Shown: positions 1 to 10,976 of the stretch, in pieces
How positions within the stretch are numbered: position 1 is the stretch's first letter
How the letters are laid out: each line of letters opens with the position of its first letter
The notes under the pieces: model-generated
What the model saw: the letters and a program-made list of their open reading frames with translations, nothing else
Told to the model about the DNA's origin: nothing
Databases searched by the model: none
Translations under genes and position numbers: made by a program
Source of the DNA: Trichaptum fuscoviolaceum
Taxonomy: Eukaryota; Basidiomycota; Agaricomycetes; Hymenochaetales; Trichaptaceae
Length of the DNA: 64,000 nucleotides
Assembly (NCBI GenBank): GCA_910574455.1
Contig: CAJSYZ010000001.1
Span: 535,961-599,960 of the forward strand
Direction: 5' to 3'

Positions 1-185
1 ATGGTGCCGGCAGAAAGAGCAACCAGTTCTACAGCTGCGATGCCCACATCATGGCGGAGCGCATACTTGTCCTGGGACGTTGCATTGGTCAGGGATAACC
101 AAGCAAAGGTGTCAAAGACTTGTCCAACAACGTGTGTCATGAAAGGGGCAACACCGCCGACCACAACAGATGTCTCAGCAGCAGG
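1..185 (-). CDS. Partial unrecognised protein at the left edge
   Basis: Read on the minus strand, the first 185 bases hold an open frame with ordinary protein composition (a stretch like GVAPFMTHVVGQVFDTFAWL, then a segment rich in A, V, E and L), and it leaves the window at position 1. Upstream of about 186 the frame meets a stop, so a splice acceptor near there is likely. I do not recognise the family. The long plus-strand ORF over the same bases (1-480) has a biased Arg/Ser/Cys-rich composition and looks like a shadow. Given the neighbouring pseudogenes, this could also be a gene fragment. Confidence 0.3.
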
Positions 186-2980
186 CAGGAGAAGCGGGAG
201 CACACCTTGCCATCATTGTTGCTGTGACTCTGCACCTCGAAGTCGTCTTCCCGCAGAGCCCATCGCGGCCGCGCTTCACCGCCAAGACGCGCCAGGCGGA
301 CATTTCGTGCGTTGCGCTCTTCCTGCCGTGCACGACGTGCCAGTGGTGGTTGATTGCATCCTTGGCCTCTGCTGGAGAGGCCTCGCGGTACAGGCGCCGA
401 CAAAGATAGAGCCTCTGTCGCGGATTTCTTGCAAGATTGCGAGGGCATTTGAAGGGGCCTGGCAAGCTCATTGCCGCTGAATGAGTTGTTTCAGCACCTT
501 GGGTGCATGGGTGAGCCTACCGGCTACCATATCAACTAATAAAGACAACTATTAGCATGCATTAGAGTAGAGAAGGTTAATAAAACTTACTTGCAGTGAG
601 CTTGCTCATACGAAGCTCTTTTATGGGGTGGAGGAGGAGTGTAAGACAGTGAGCAAGGCCCAAACGACGACAGCAACGAGGCCGCGCGTTGTCTCCAAAC
701 GTGAGAATGCGCGTCTAAATTAGGTATGTTTTACTTTTCTTTATTTTTGAGCATTCAAAACATATTGACTGCTCATCTTTGTATTGTGCTTTATATCAGG
801 CACATGCATTATGCATCTTAATGATATAATATAGAGTGTAGCTGCGAAGTTGCATAACATAATGGGCTAAATTGGGCTCACAAATAAGCTGCGAGTGCTG
901 AAGTGCAGCCTGTATGCATGCTAATGCATATGTTTTTGATTTGTTTAAGCATAGCGCTTGCATGGATGTCTTTCAAACTTCATGAAGATCTAATGTAAGT
1001 GTACTTATACTCACTAAAAAAGTTTCAGAGTGTGTAGAGACTGTAGTACTCCGATAGAATCTAAACAATGCTCAAAACTAGTACTTTTTGAATAAAATCA
1101 TGCACATTACATGTTCTTCACTGAATAGACATACATTACCCTCATTAATAGATTCTGCAAGATATGTAACACTCAAGAAGAGATAATAAATGACCTTTTT
1201 AGAAGTTTTGACGGAGTTCCACTAACTGGAGTTGTTGTCAGTGCTCAAATGTAGTTGAGGTCCGTGGGTTTCAGGTGAGTTTAGCTTGATCTCATGCATT
1301 CGAGTGCTCGAAATCAAGATCACTACATTCTAGCACACCTGCAACTCTAATTCCTCTTGCATTTGCATCCATTTTACGAGTACTCTTAAATGAAAAAGAG
1401 ATCACAAATTTACAAGGTCAATTAAATATTCTATTCCAGAAAAAGTGAAATGATCACTTGTAGAATCAATGTTTGCTTCACCAAGTCATAACGGACTAAA
1501 CAATAAATACCAATAAAATCAGGCTCAATGTATATTGTACAGCACTTGCATATCGCATAGCGTGCCTGAGTATCAGATGTGCTGCTGAAGTGTTTCTGGG
1601 CACGAAATGTGCTTGGAGATGCTTCAGTTGCCACATTCGGCAACTTCCGGGCGATGTTGAACGCGCGTGGACGTCGTCTTTTTGCGTTCAACGTCGTCCG
1701 TGTCCATCACGGATGGCCTCCAGGCCTCAAATTAACGTGGTAAGTTATCTATTTTTCTATGCTATCATTTGCTGTAAGCTAATGGCCTGCTATAGTTGCC
1801 TCTTTATCCCTAACAGACACCACAGACACGTCTGTGCTGTGGATACCACTCGACGGACACCACGGACACGTCTGCGCCGACGGACGTCTTTGCCAGCGCC
1901 CGTCACACATGCGAGCCGCAGAGGCTCGAATATCTCCCGTGGTCTGTTGCCGCCTTGCGCAACCACTATTCTACGGCTTCCTTCAACGGCGCTGAGCGAC
2001 GCACCTCTTGCATCGCTGCAATAGCTTCGAGTGCAGACCACTCTAGCAAAATTCCAATGGCTGCGGGGCTTCGGATTGTTGGCGGGGGAGGCTGCATGTG
2101 GATTCTGGAGTACCCAGCAGCAAGGGCCTGCGGCAGAGACTGCCCGGTGCATGTGCCTGCAGCCACGGTCAATTTCATCGCACAAGTCCTTTCCTTTCTC
2201 CTCATTTCCATCCCCCTCCTCTCCAACCCGCTATGGTGGCGCGAACACAAACATCAGCAGCGGGTGTCCTTGCCCTGCTCTCCAAACCAGAGGCCCCCAT
2301 CAAGCGGCACACCCTCCAAGCTCTTGTCCCTCTTGTTCCCCAGCCTTCGCTGATGGCAACACCAAATGATCAGGGGTAGAATGAAGCATTCGTGGGCGGA
2401 ATGGGGCGACCCAAGGGCGGCTGAAGTTGGGCAGGCGGAGATGCATGAAATATGCATAGAAGCGAGCCCGAAATGGTTGGACGGCGGGGACAGCTGACTG
2501 ACAACAAGGACAGCAAAGAGAGATTTCTTGATGTATATTTTAATAGACAAATAAATATATTTATTGTTTTTCTATTCACAATTGCATTCTGCTATGAATT
2601 TAATGCATAATGCAAAAAGAACGAAGCCAAACGGACAAAAATTGAGCGAGATGGCCGTGCTCGCTGTCGGCGACGGCGAGCAAGGGTGTGGTGACGGCGA
2701 CAACGCGTCGTGGGCGCGTGGGAGGCGCAGCGGCAAGGTCCGAGGCACGGCGCGCGCGCGCAACACGCAGCACAGACCCTTACGGCGGTCGCCGAGGCCA
2801 GCCCCCAGGGTCCTCGGTCAAGCTAGGCCCGGTGAGCAGGTCTGTGAACGACGAAGTCCCTTTTAACAGACGGGATGGCACACAGTATAGTAATATAGGC
2901 GTATCAGAACCTAGTTAGCCAGCAGCCTTGAGCCAAGGCTACCGGCTAACAAGGTTCTGGATACCGGGAGTCTTAGGTGA
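186..2980. other. Gene-poor stretch
   Basis: I see no supportable gene. Positions 480-1600 are AT-rich with many stops in all frames. 1640-2360 holds several overlapping short ORFs without family resemblance, and 2640-2850 is a GC-rich patch with low-complexity Arg-rich ORFs. A short tandem duplication lies at 1815-1880 (listed separately). Confidence 0.5.
1815..1880. repeat. Short tandem duplication with palindromic core
   Basis: Two copies of a roughly 26-base unit (consensus ACACCACRGACACGTCTGYG) lie about 38 bases apart. Each has a nearly palindromic core around GACACGTC. Related GACGTCGTC and GTCCGTGTCC motifs lie just upstream at about 1667-1715. The function is unknown. Confidence 0.5.
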
Positions 2981-2983
2981 TCA

Positions 2984-3117
2984 AAGGTGTAGTCATACCC
3001 AATGTCACATTTATGAGGTGCACAATCTTTTTCTTCCATCACCCTCATCTCTACTGATGCTGTCTCAACCTCAGTGCACAAAGTTGCGAAAAGATTACTG
3101 CATTTTCTGCCAATCAG
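2984..3117 (+). pseudogene. CSE1: CSE1 (exportin-2) fragment A
   Basis: This stretch aligns base by base with 4571-4690 inside the larger CSE1 copy: the same GATCAAAGGTGTAGT start, then sequence for GVVVPNVTL and the following intron. The match fades after about 3090. Only some 30 codons plus part of an intron remain, with no start codon and no continuation. It is a short relic of the gene whose larger pieces lie at 3.7-5.2 kb and 56-59 kb. Because the intron is included, the copy was made from genomic DNA, not from mRNA. Confidence 0.7.
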
Positions 3118-3358
3118 GTGCTTCTGTTTATTTTCCATATTCCCGCGACCATCTACCTCCCAGTTTCAAGCTCATCTGTAGCGATATGATCTTGGCTTGC
3201 TCGTGACTGACAGTCATAGACCTGTGTTGGTTGCTGAGGGTGACATCTACTTTACATGCCACCTTCTTGGGCAGTCGAAGTTGGCGAAGGATTCAAATGT
3301 ATAGATAGTAATAGACTTCTGTATGTAAAAATGATTTTCTTTTCTTTCTCTTACAATA

Positions 3359-3423
3359 ACTTCACACCCATCAACGGGTAGCGGGCTCTGCTGTGAGGAA
3401 CTCGCAGCCACTAACTGCTTGTT
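3359..3423. repeat. Direct repeat R1, left of CSE1 fragment B
   Basis: About 65 bases containing GGGTAGCGGGCTCTGCTGTG and ending CACTAACTGCTTGT recur almost unchanged at 5269-5331. A T-rich leader precedes both copies. The two copies bracket CSE1 fragment B. Confidence 0.85.
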
Positions 3424-3600
3424 CCCGCTACCAACGGTAGCTGGGGTACCTTAGGAAAACGCAACTGTCCGGATTCTCTGCGAAAACTGATCCAGTCACG
3501 TGAAATTTCCTTTATGGGTAAGCGACTTATAAGTCAATTTCGATCACATGCTGATGACAAAGATACGTAGCACCCGAGACACCGCGAGATGCAATCTGCG

Positions 3601-3652
3601 GCTGCCAGGATCTGCCGCCCACCTTTGAAGACTTGCACTCCGCTTTCTTTGC
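3601..3652 (+). pseudogene. CSE1: Displaced CSE1 snippet
   Basis: These 50 bases encode a CQDLPPTFED-like peptide and repeat 4192-4242 of the main CSE1 fragment (CQDLPLTFEDSYSAFF) with few differences. In the protein this segment belongs about 150 residues downstream of where fragment B begins, so here it is out of order and followed by a stop. It suggests a local internal duplication during formation of fragment B. Confidence 0.65.
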
Positions 3653-3683
3653 TCTCTGAAGGCTTCAGCTCATACTCAATGTC

Positions 3684-5166
3684 TTCCAAGACCGTTCGGT
3701 GTGGCTCGCAGCCAGTGTCTATCTCAAGAACACGATCCAACGGCGATGGGAGGATGAGCACTCGCCTCTGGCGGACGCAGAGAAGACGCAGCTGAAGGGT
3801 CAGCTGGTCTCTGCAATGATCGCGCTTTCGAGTCCAGCGGACAAGAAATTACAAGCGCAAGCTGCGGAGGCCGTGTCCATTGTCGTCAAGTACGATTTAC
3901 CCGAGCAATGGCCAGATCTCATCGATCAGCTTGTCTCTTCACTCTCGCTTGACGCTGCAAATTATCCAACAAACGTTTCTGTTCTCGAAACTGCCCACTC
4001 GATCTTTGCGCCTTGGTGTTCTGAAATACGCTCAGACTCGTTCTACACAACGATCAACTTCATTTTGAGCCGCTTCTCGGGCACCTTCCTCCAAATCATC
4101 GAACACACCGCCACCAATCTTCTGAATGGGTCGGGAACTGAAGCAATGGTGCAGGCTCAGGTTGTGATTCTGTCAATCTTCTATGACATGACGTGCCAGG
4201 ATCTGCCTCTCACCTTTGAAGACTCGTACTCCGCTTTCTTTGGCACTGAGCAGGGAGTGCTCACCAAGTTCCTTACTTTGGACCTCGAGAACATGCGCGG
4301 TGATCCCAACGATTCGACTCCCTCTTTCCTCACCCAAATCAAAACTTCGCTTTTCAAGCTCGCCAAGCTTTATACGCATCGATACCCGGAGGCCCTCTCG
4401 TCTTCGAATACCGTACCGGCCACAGCTCTGTGGGGACATCTCGGTGGAGGTCAGAGATGTGGGATAGCATGTGACGGGCTGGTCAGTCAGGGACTACGCT
4501 TCCTCAGCATGGTCATTCGATCAGTAAAATACAAAGCGACGTTTGCGGAGAGGGAGACGATCAATGTTTTGATTAAAGGCGTAGTTGTTCCCAATGTCAC
4601 ATTACGAGGTGTGCAAACCTTTTCTTTCATCACGCCCATCTTTAGTGAAACTGTCTCGACACGCAGAGCACAAAGTGGAGCAATTCAGGGACGATCCTCT
4701 GGAGTATGTCCCAGTCGACCTTACTTTCGCGGCGTCTTCTTGGTCCAGCGGGTTGACTGCGGAGGGAACCACGTGGCGACAAACTGCGGCCGATGTCCTC
4801 CGTGCACTCGTTGCCTCAGGTTTCGAGACTGGGACGACAGAAGTCGTCTTGACGCTAATAGGGAACGGACCGGAGGATTACAACAGGAAGGGAGACGAGG
4901 AGAGCTGGAAGAGGAAGGATGAGAGTGTGTACCTGTTCATGGCGGGGCAATTGTTGGTGCAGCCGCTCAGGTGAGTGATGCAAATCATTCAGGAGGAACA
5001 GTGAATAATTTTGAGGATCTATAGCAAGGTGTTACAAGCACGAATGGTGCATGTCGTGCAGTTCTTCTCGCAACATGTGCACGAGGACTTACAGGCCGAT
5101 TAGAACTCCGTGCATCCAATTCTCCAGGTTGATGTGATTTGCTTTTTGTACTCCTTCCGAAATCAG
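3684..5166 (+). pseudogene. CSE1: CSE1 (importin-alpha re-exporter) fragment B
   Basis: CSE1/CAS is the karyopherin that returns importin-alpha from nucleus to cytoplasm. The fragment starts inside the N-terminal importin-beta-like repeat region (SVWLAASVYLKN, RRWEDEHSPLADAEK), runs through EQWPDLIDQLVSSLS, NVSVLETAHSIF and SFYTTINFILSRFSGTFLQ, and ends near VHPILQVD...SFRNQ. That is roughly 450 of the usual 950-1000 residues. A GT-AG intron survives at about 4612-4669, giving NVTLREHKVEQFRDDP when spliced, and another at about 4973-5024. The first exon and the C-terminal half are missing. A one-base frame change near 5045 and an in-frame TAG at about 5100 break the last exon. It is a truncated genomic copy, bracketed by direct repeats R1 and R2. 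Confidence 0.88.
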
Positions 5167-5268
5167 GTGAGTAATTTTAACATAATAGAATTTTGTCTGC
5201 TTGTAACATAGTAGAATATTGTATGTACAGATGTAAAGAAGAAAAATGTTTTTTTTCTCTAACAATAA

Positions 5269-5331
5269 CGTCGCACCCATCCACGGGTAGCGGGCTCTGC
5301 TGTGAGGAACTCGCAGCCACTAACTGCTTGT
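5269..5331. repeat. Direct repeat R2, right of CSE1 fragment B
   Basis: Second copy of the roughly 65-base repeat described at 3359-3423, in the same orientation, differing by a few bases (CCATCCACGGG versus CCATCAACGGG). It starts about 100 bases after the last CSE1-like codon. Confidence 0.85.
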
Positions 5332-5929
5332 CCAGGCACTCCTATCAAACCTTTTCCATCACCCACATGCATATGCTTACAGAAATTCCGGCCATCGGAA
5401 GCGGCGGATGTACAGAATCTCACACGGAGCAATCTTCCCTTCCAATAAAGAGTCAAATTTCTGATTGGCAAGCTCAGCGGCAGTGTAGCAACCTGCGCAG
5501 TGTCCCCATGCTCCTTTGCCTGAGAATACGTGATGTAGTGAAGCGTGTAAATTGTACCTGCAATGACGGTAAGCTCAGATCCATTAACGCGTTAACGTCA
5601 CCATATAGTACAGTACTATGCTGATATCGATGCAGCTATGAAACATCTAAACACAGCGAAGATTAGCATATGAGAGAAATGTATCTAACCTGTTCATCTA
5701 ATCAAAGTAGGAAAACAGACGTACATTTCATCATGATTTTCCAGATACCTATTCTCTCCCGGTGAACTCGCAAGCATACTTGAGTCTCAGCTGAATCAAG
5801 ATGTAACCATTATTAGTTCAAGTTCATTTTGCTCAAGGGCAAAGACAAACGCAAACTGAACCCACTGGCATATGATGGCTTTTATTGGACAAAAATAAAC
5901 AGAAAGGGAAACTTCAATATTGATAATTG

Positions 5930-6140
5930 TAAACTTCACGAAATTCATGATTTATCATGAATAATCATGCAATACCATAAACTTTCATGAACTTTCATGA
6001 AAATTCATGTTTAATCATCTTCTATCATGGTGCTGTCTTGATACCATCATGATAAGACTATGATTTCCAGTACGTGAAAATATGTTTATTTTTTTCAAAT
6101 TCAAAATACCTTTGACAAAATCCATGATGTCATCATGATA
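5930..6140. repeat. ATCATG-rich cluster 1
   Basis: The hexamer ATCATG/CATGAT and variants such as TTCATGA recur about a dozen times in 200 bases, interspersed with AT-rich sequence. A similar cluster lies at 14375-14695. The motif is self-complementary in parts, so the region could form many small hairpins. It resembles decayed short-repeat or MITE sequence rather than coding DNA. Confidence 0.55.
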
Positions 6141-6771
6141 ACATACCGGCATTGAAATTTGGAAACTAATTCTGAGTTCGGCTGCACGCGACGGCACCGC
6201 AATAATGCCGATCGGCACTGCACTGGGCTGCACATCCCCCGAACACCATCTGGCTCGAGCATGCCAGTGTCCTCGTTGGACCAAGCTTGAGCCTTCCTAC
6301 ACCAGACAAAGATGAAAGCAAGACCTCATGTCTGCTCCATCATCTTCTTGCTTTTGGAATCTAAGCATCTCAGCAAGAATCCAACGAGCTCTTCAAGTTG
6401 GTTGTACCGTAGATCTCCTCAATTTTCGCCGCTATTAGCAACTTGAAGGTGCGGAATGTCTCCCGTGTCGGTTTCATAAGTGAGCTGTCAAATGCATCCT
6501 ATTTCCAGTGGGAGTCAAGCGTTTCTTTGCAAGGCGGAACGCCTCCGGTCCTCCGGTACAAAATCCTTCGAACGCGCACACACAAGGATGATCGCATTGT
6601 CAGCTCCTACGGTCGGCACACACTTCGCATCGCTAAGCATTTCAGGTCAAGAGCGCGTTCAGGTTTCGCGAGGTACCCAGAGTGCGATGGGCCGGTGCCC
6701 GCACATGCGCAAATCATGAGAAAGTAGAGCAGAGGATCAGGCTTCGGATGTGCGACCATCAACCATACAAG

Positions 6772-6832
6772 TGGGAAGCCTTTAGATGAGGTGCCGTTAC
6801 AGAACTCCGAGGTAGAGAAAGCAAAACGGAAC
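6772..6832 (+). repeat. Copy 1 of a small duplicated segment
   Basis: The sequence TTTAGATGAGG followed by ACAGAACTCCGAGG and AGAG recurs at 7558-7622 with a 10-15 base length difference between the two blocks. It may be part of a decayed duplicated exon. The encoded peptide is not recognised. Confidence 0.5.
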
Positions 6833-7557
6833 GGCAATGTTCGGAATGCTGGGAGGGCAACCCGGATTACAATCCGACAGCAACTCATTGTCCTAGAGGT
6901 ACCGACAGACTTGTTGATTCCAAGATCTGTTATACAGTAGCTACTTACTTGTTCATCAGGTTGCTGTACTCATCGTCATTGAATTGGTCATTTCCCTCTC
7001 GGAAGTGGTACCATGCTGGATCTAAAGCTATTTCCAAACACTACTCTGCGATCATGGGTTGTGCTTTTCACTCATGTGAATGGATTGCCCGATATTCTGC
7101 TTGAGATTGTGTGGACGGACGCTATTGACTCTTCGATGGAACTAAGGTTAGTCGATCAATTCTAGCAAATTGAAGGATTTAGATCTAAAGTCCTATTCGA
7201 AAATACACCCAGAGAGCCTTTGTCTGATGACCCCATCGACCTCTTTGTCTTGCATCTTGTCATTCCTCCGACTACCCCACATTTCCGACCTCTGATTGGA
7301 GCCTTAATAACATGGTACTAGAGATGGGCAGCAAAGCGGCTAACAACATATATGTTCGGTGATCAACGTCCGGAAGAGTTGATCCCATCCAAGTCTTTTT
7401 TACATATGTGCGATCTTTCCAACCGGACTCGTCTAAGCAGGCAAGTACAGACAAACTTCCATTCGACGGACGGAAGCTATAGGCGAGTACCTGCCCTGCC
7501 AGTGGACAACATCGCCCTTCCTCGTGAAACAGGCGCAACTGCCAAAGTGGATGTGAA

Positions 7558-7622
7558 CGGAAAGCATTTAGATGAGGCAGGCACTCGTTTGGCTGCAGTA
7601 CAGAACTCCGAGGCAGAGTAAG
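7558..7622 (+). repeat. Copy 2 of a small duplicated segment
   Basis: Second copy of the segment at 6772-6832. In plus-frame translation it reads GKHLDEAGTRLAAVQNSEAE and then a stop. No family is recognised. Confidence 0.5.
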
Positions 7623-7788
7623 CGAGACGGAATGTGAACAAGGATCGCACCAGAGTCTACCCCCTCACTTTTGCGAACGTGTCATCCTCTTTGTTCTATC
7701 GCTTTGGATGGTGGTCACATTAGTCGTTGTCATGGCGCTCGCACTTCCTATTCAACTGGGTCGAGCTGTATTCTGGACCATCCCAGGA

Positions 7789-8160
7789 CTAGAACTCAAT
7801 GTTGAGAACCTTGCGTTTAAATTTTCCTTGCTCTGTGATGAAGTCTTCAGGGAGAGAAAAACCGTCATAACGGTCTTCAACATTCATCCGTTCCTCTGCC
7901 AGACGAAGTACATCATTCTTGAACTCATGCTCTTTGCGTTTTCGCTTGAAGACCTTCATACCACGTAATAGCGCCTCATCATCTGTACTTTCCTTGCAAA
8001 GCTCGATTTGCTGAAGTCCTCGCTTCGAGAGGTAGTCCTGACGCGAGCACTCTCGGAGAGAGGGAAAAGCAACGCCGCGCCAGAAACCACCAGACGGCAA
8101 GCACGTCAATTGGACTTCTCCTCGCCCTCGCGGTTGTACTTCAGCCTCCGGGAACGTCAC
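7789..8160 (-). pseudogene. Unrecognised repeated coding segment, copy 1
   Basis: A 123-codon minus-strand ORF with a charged C-terminal half (KVFKRKRKEHEFKN, RLAEERMN). The stretch QQIELCKESTDDEALLRGMKV has a clear diverged counterpart on the minus strand at about 25250-25400 (LQLIEFLRKGTTDDEAMFCG), so it is a duplicated coding segment and not a random ORF. I do not recognise the family. Whether this copy is a whole small gene or a fragment cannot be told. No intron signals or conserved start are obvious. Confidence 0.4.
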
Positions 8161-8164
8161 GCCT

Positions 8165-8925
8165 GTACGCCGTCATCAGGAAAAAGTTTTTAAAATGATA
8201 ATATGATTACATACAATAACATACAATATAACAGGTAAAATCGTCCCTAATGTATCTCGGGTTCCAGTATCAAATATATTGAACTTGTCAGGTACGTAAA
8301 ATTTATTATATACCATGCCATGATTGTAGCTACTATCATAGGCAATCAGCATTATGGTTATTTTATTCAGTAAAATGCAATACATGGCTTAGCAGCCTGT
8401 TAGGGTTTGTGTCGGATTTCACTGTTTGTATTGCACATATAGTGACTAAAATTTAGTATATATGCTGTCATTATGGTGACCTATGTAATTAATTCTGTCG
8501 CAGTTAATGAAATTATCTAGTTTACATACTCTAGCTTTCATTGTAATGTCTAGCAGCATGGTAGCAATGACACCGTAATGTGTCGATGATAATGCATGAT
8601 AGCGATGCTGGGAGCTATCTTTAGATACAAGGCACCACGTCATGACAGCAATGACAATGAATGATGGGCCCTGATCATGAATTCTAGGCCATATATAGTT
8701 TATATTTAGTTACAAATGACATCAGACTGCCGGCTCCGATAACAAATTAGTACTCCTTATAATCAAATTTACGTTACATCAGGTCTATCGTAGGATATCA
8801 ACGCTGGCTCACTGACAGCTCTTTTATTTAATTCTGGCCTTTGCCAATGGCCGATGATGGTTAATAATGAATTATATAAGTATTAAAGTGCTATTGTACA
8901 TTGTGCTAACTACAAGGTGCAGTTA
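8165..8925. other. AT-rich spacer
   Basis: AT-rich sequence with frequent stops in all six frames. I see no gene or strong repeat in it. Confidence 0.5.
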
Positions 8926-8929
8926 ACAA

Positions 8930-9075
8930 TACTCACGTCGGCGGAGTTCGACACGTAGATGTTGCTCGCCTCGACGCATTCCTGCGTGAACCCAATATCG
9001 CCGCTCGCAGCGAGGGAGAACGTCGACGCGCGCACCAGTATAAAGTACGAGAGCGTGTCGTTCTGGTCCTGTGTG
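8930..9075 (-). other. Unidentified coding-like piece joined to the SEC26 fragment
   Basis: On the minus strand, directly after the last SEC26-like codons, an open frame continues (RASTFSLAASGDIGFTQECV, then NIYVSNSADV) and ends at a GTGAG-type donor near 8935. It does not look like beta-COP. It may be another captured fragment or a fortuitous frame. Confidence 0.3.
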
Positions 9076-10600
9076 AAAATCTCCCTGCAAGATGAGAGCT
9101 TCGGCGCCAGATTCATATAAGCTTCATATGACCTCTCGCATCAATTAGAAGACGTACTTCGCAAAGGAGGTTCTGCAGCAACCTTTACCGCTTCTAACCG
9201 TGCAGACGATGAGCTCGTGTACGACGATTCAGTCGCGATAGTCCCATCGGCCAAGATTCTGGGCTTGGTGCTCTTCGTCTCCTTCGCCTCGTCCTTACTC
9301 TTGTCCTCGTCATCATCAACCCCTGTCTCATCCAATACCCTCTGCTCTAACGCAAGGATAGGTATTCCACCAAGCACCTTGCGAAGTTCCTGGAAGACCG
9401 CCTCGATATCTGGGACTGGGGACTGACGAGCAGTACTTGCCCACGATCAAAAGTACCCCGCGGTAAACCTTCCCGGACTTGATTTCGCCGAGCATTTGGA
9501 CAAGTTTCCCAGTGATCATGGGCCGAAGGTTTGGGAATTTTTCGATCACCTCATTTTGTGAGCAGTGAGTTTGAGGTGAAAACACCGTTTGAAAATCTCA
9601 TGAACTCACAGGACAAACGCTATGACATTGACTGCGGCGGGGTTGTTTGACTCGCTAAGGAACTCCATGAGGGCGTGCACTACGCTAGCAGCGACTCCTG
9701 AGAACTTCACGGCGCAAACGTGGATGGATTGGATTAATAGTTGTCGGTACTCCTGAATCTAGAGCTCCTGGATTAGTCTAAGCATATATTTGTTGAAGGC
9801 AAGACAGACCTTCTCGTAGTCCTCAGTCATCGTTCGCTGCAATTGCTTCTTGAGGAAAAGTACAACCTCTTCGACATTCCGGCTTGTGACCATTGCCAAA
9901 CTAATCCCGATAGCCTTTCGGCGTACTTCGAGGTTGGGACTACCACTTACAGTCAGCATCCACATAGGAAACCACCATCTGACTATTACTTAGAAAGGAC
10001 GCGAAGGATATCCATGACAAGCGAATCCATGACGTGCTCATGCTTTTGACGGAGGATTTCAAGTCTGTCCAAGACGATGAGCTTGACATTGTTATCCGAC
10101 TCTTTCACAGCGAGCTCAATCAAGCATTAAGCGACGTCTAGGATAATGTCAGCGCAGGAAGAGCAGAAATGATGTAATACCTTTAACAGCAGCAGCGCTT
10201 TGTGTAAAGCCAGTAAAAGTTGTCGCCGCCTTGTATTTACAGCATGCGATGATGCAGTCAGGAGCTCAAAATGCACCGAATATACCGCACATATTCTATC
10301 AAATGAGCGAAATAGGAATCAATGACTGAATGCATTGCTCACCCGATGTGCCGTGTTGTTTCCACAGTCCAGCCTTATCACCTCAATAATGCTCAGCTGA
10401 AGTTGCTCATCCATGCACGAGATCTGGTCGTATACGCACAGGGTGTACTCCAACGCATTTAGCATCGCACAATTTGAGAAGAAGACAAAGGCGTTGCGCT
10501 TGCATGTCGCATCACTCTCTGCGGCGAGGTGTGGACACTATCTTGAGGCTCGAAGTCGTCCTTCGTTGTTGATGATGATGGAATTGACCCGCATCACGTA
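9076..10600 (-). pseudogene. SEC26: SEC26 (coatomer beta subunit) fragment
   Basis: Beta-COP is a scaffold subunit of the COPI vesicle coat. Recognisable pieces in order on the minus strand are ESDATCKRNAFVFFSNCA (about 10500), MDEQLQLSIIEVIRLDC (about 10390), [18 protein letters not shown] (about 10100), a long stretch ending SRNVEEVVLFLKKQLQRT (about 9850), HVCAVKFSGVAASVVHALME (about 9690), VIEKFPNLRPMITGKL and SARLEAVKVAAEPPLR (about 9180). Roughly residues 200-580 of a protein of about 950 are represented. At least one GT-AG intron is retained (about 9770-9812) next to a TAG codon, and several frame breaks and missing bases occur. Both ends are absent, so this is a genomic fragment, divergently placed beside a fragment of its COPI partner SEC27. 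Confidence 0.88.
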
Positions 10601-10862
10601 GACACGGCTGCCAGCCACAGTGTGCAGTGTTACGTAGTATGCTCCGCATATAGTCACACTCGGGTGGCACACCAGTAATTCATCAGAAAAAGGATACTAA
10701 ATATGATTAGAATTATAAAACATACCATTAGCACCAAAGACGCAAATTTTAAAGGCCATCCTGTGGATGGATGGAGGTTGGCAAGAATGGATGGAGGACA
10801 AGGAAGTGGTAGGAGAGAGAGAGTGGGGGACGGGACACGTTCCACGACTCCGCGTCACTGTA

Positions 10863-10883
10863 ACTTGAACTCCGAGTTCAAGT
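10863..10883. promoter_or_regulatory. Perfect 21-base palindrome between SEC26 and SEC27 fragments
   Basis: ACTTGAACTC, a central C, then GAGTTCAAGT form a perfect inverted repeat in the 380-base space between the divergent coatomer fragments. A similar CTCGAGTTCAAGT lies at 18388-18400. It could be a transcription-factor site or a relic of a transposon end. No function is shown by the sequence. Confidence 0.4.
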
Positions 10884-10976
10884 TGGGAATTCAAACTCCG
10901 CAGCGTCACGCCACCTCAGGTGTCAAGTTGCTAAGTCCGTATATCCTACAACGGCACCGTCAACATCTACTTTAGC

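Larger units (their letters stand above)
5340..7780. other. Stretch without a recognisable gene
   Basis: Only short ORFs are present and none resembles a known family. 5930-6140 is AT-rich with many ATCATG motifs (listed separately). A small coding-like duplication links 6772-6832 and 7558-7622. 7700-7780 contains a short hydrophobic ORF that may be fortuitous. Confidence 0.45.

Noticed and set aside
1..480. 159-codon plus-strand ORF at the left edge
   Set aside because: Composition is Arg/Ser/Cys-rich and unlike a real protein; the minus strand over 1-185 reads more naturally.
1590..2380. Cluster of overlapping ORFs of 90-144 codons on both strands
   Set aside because: No family resemblance, no splice pattern, and many overlap each other in all frames, as expected in a GC-richer noncoding patch.
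2564..2866. GC-rich ORF resembling an Arg-rich protein
   Set aside because: Low complexity from GCGCGC-type sequence; no conserved motif.
6443..7538. Short ORFs on both strands between 6.4 and 7.5 kb as genes
   Set aside because: They are short, unrelated to known families and not supported by splice signals; only the small internal duplication is reported.
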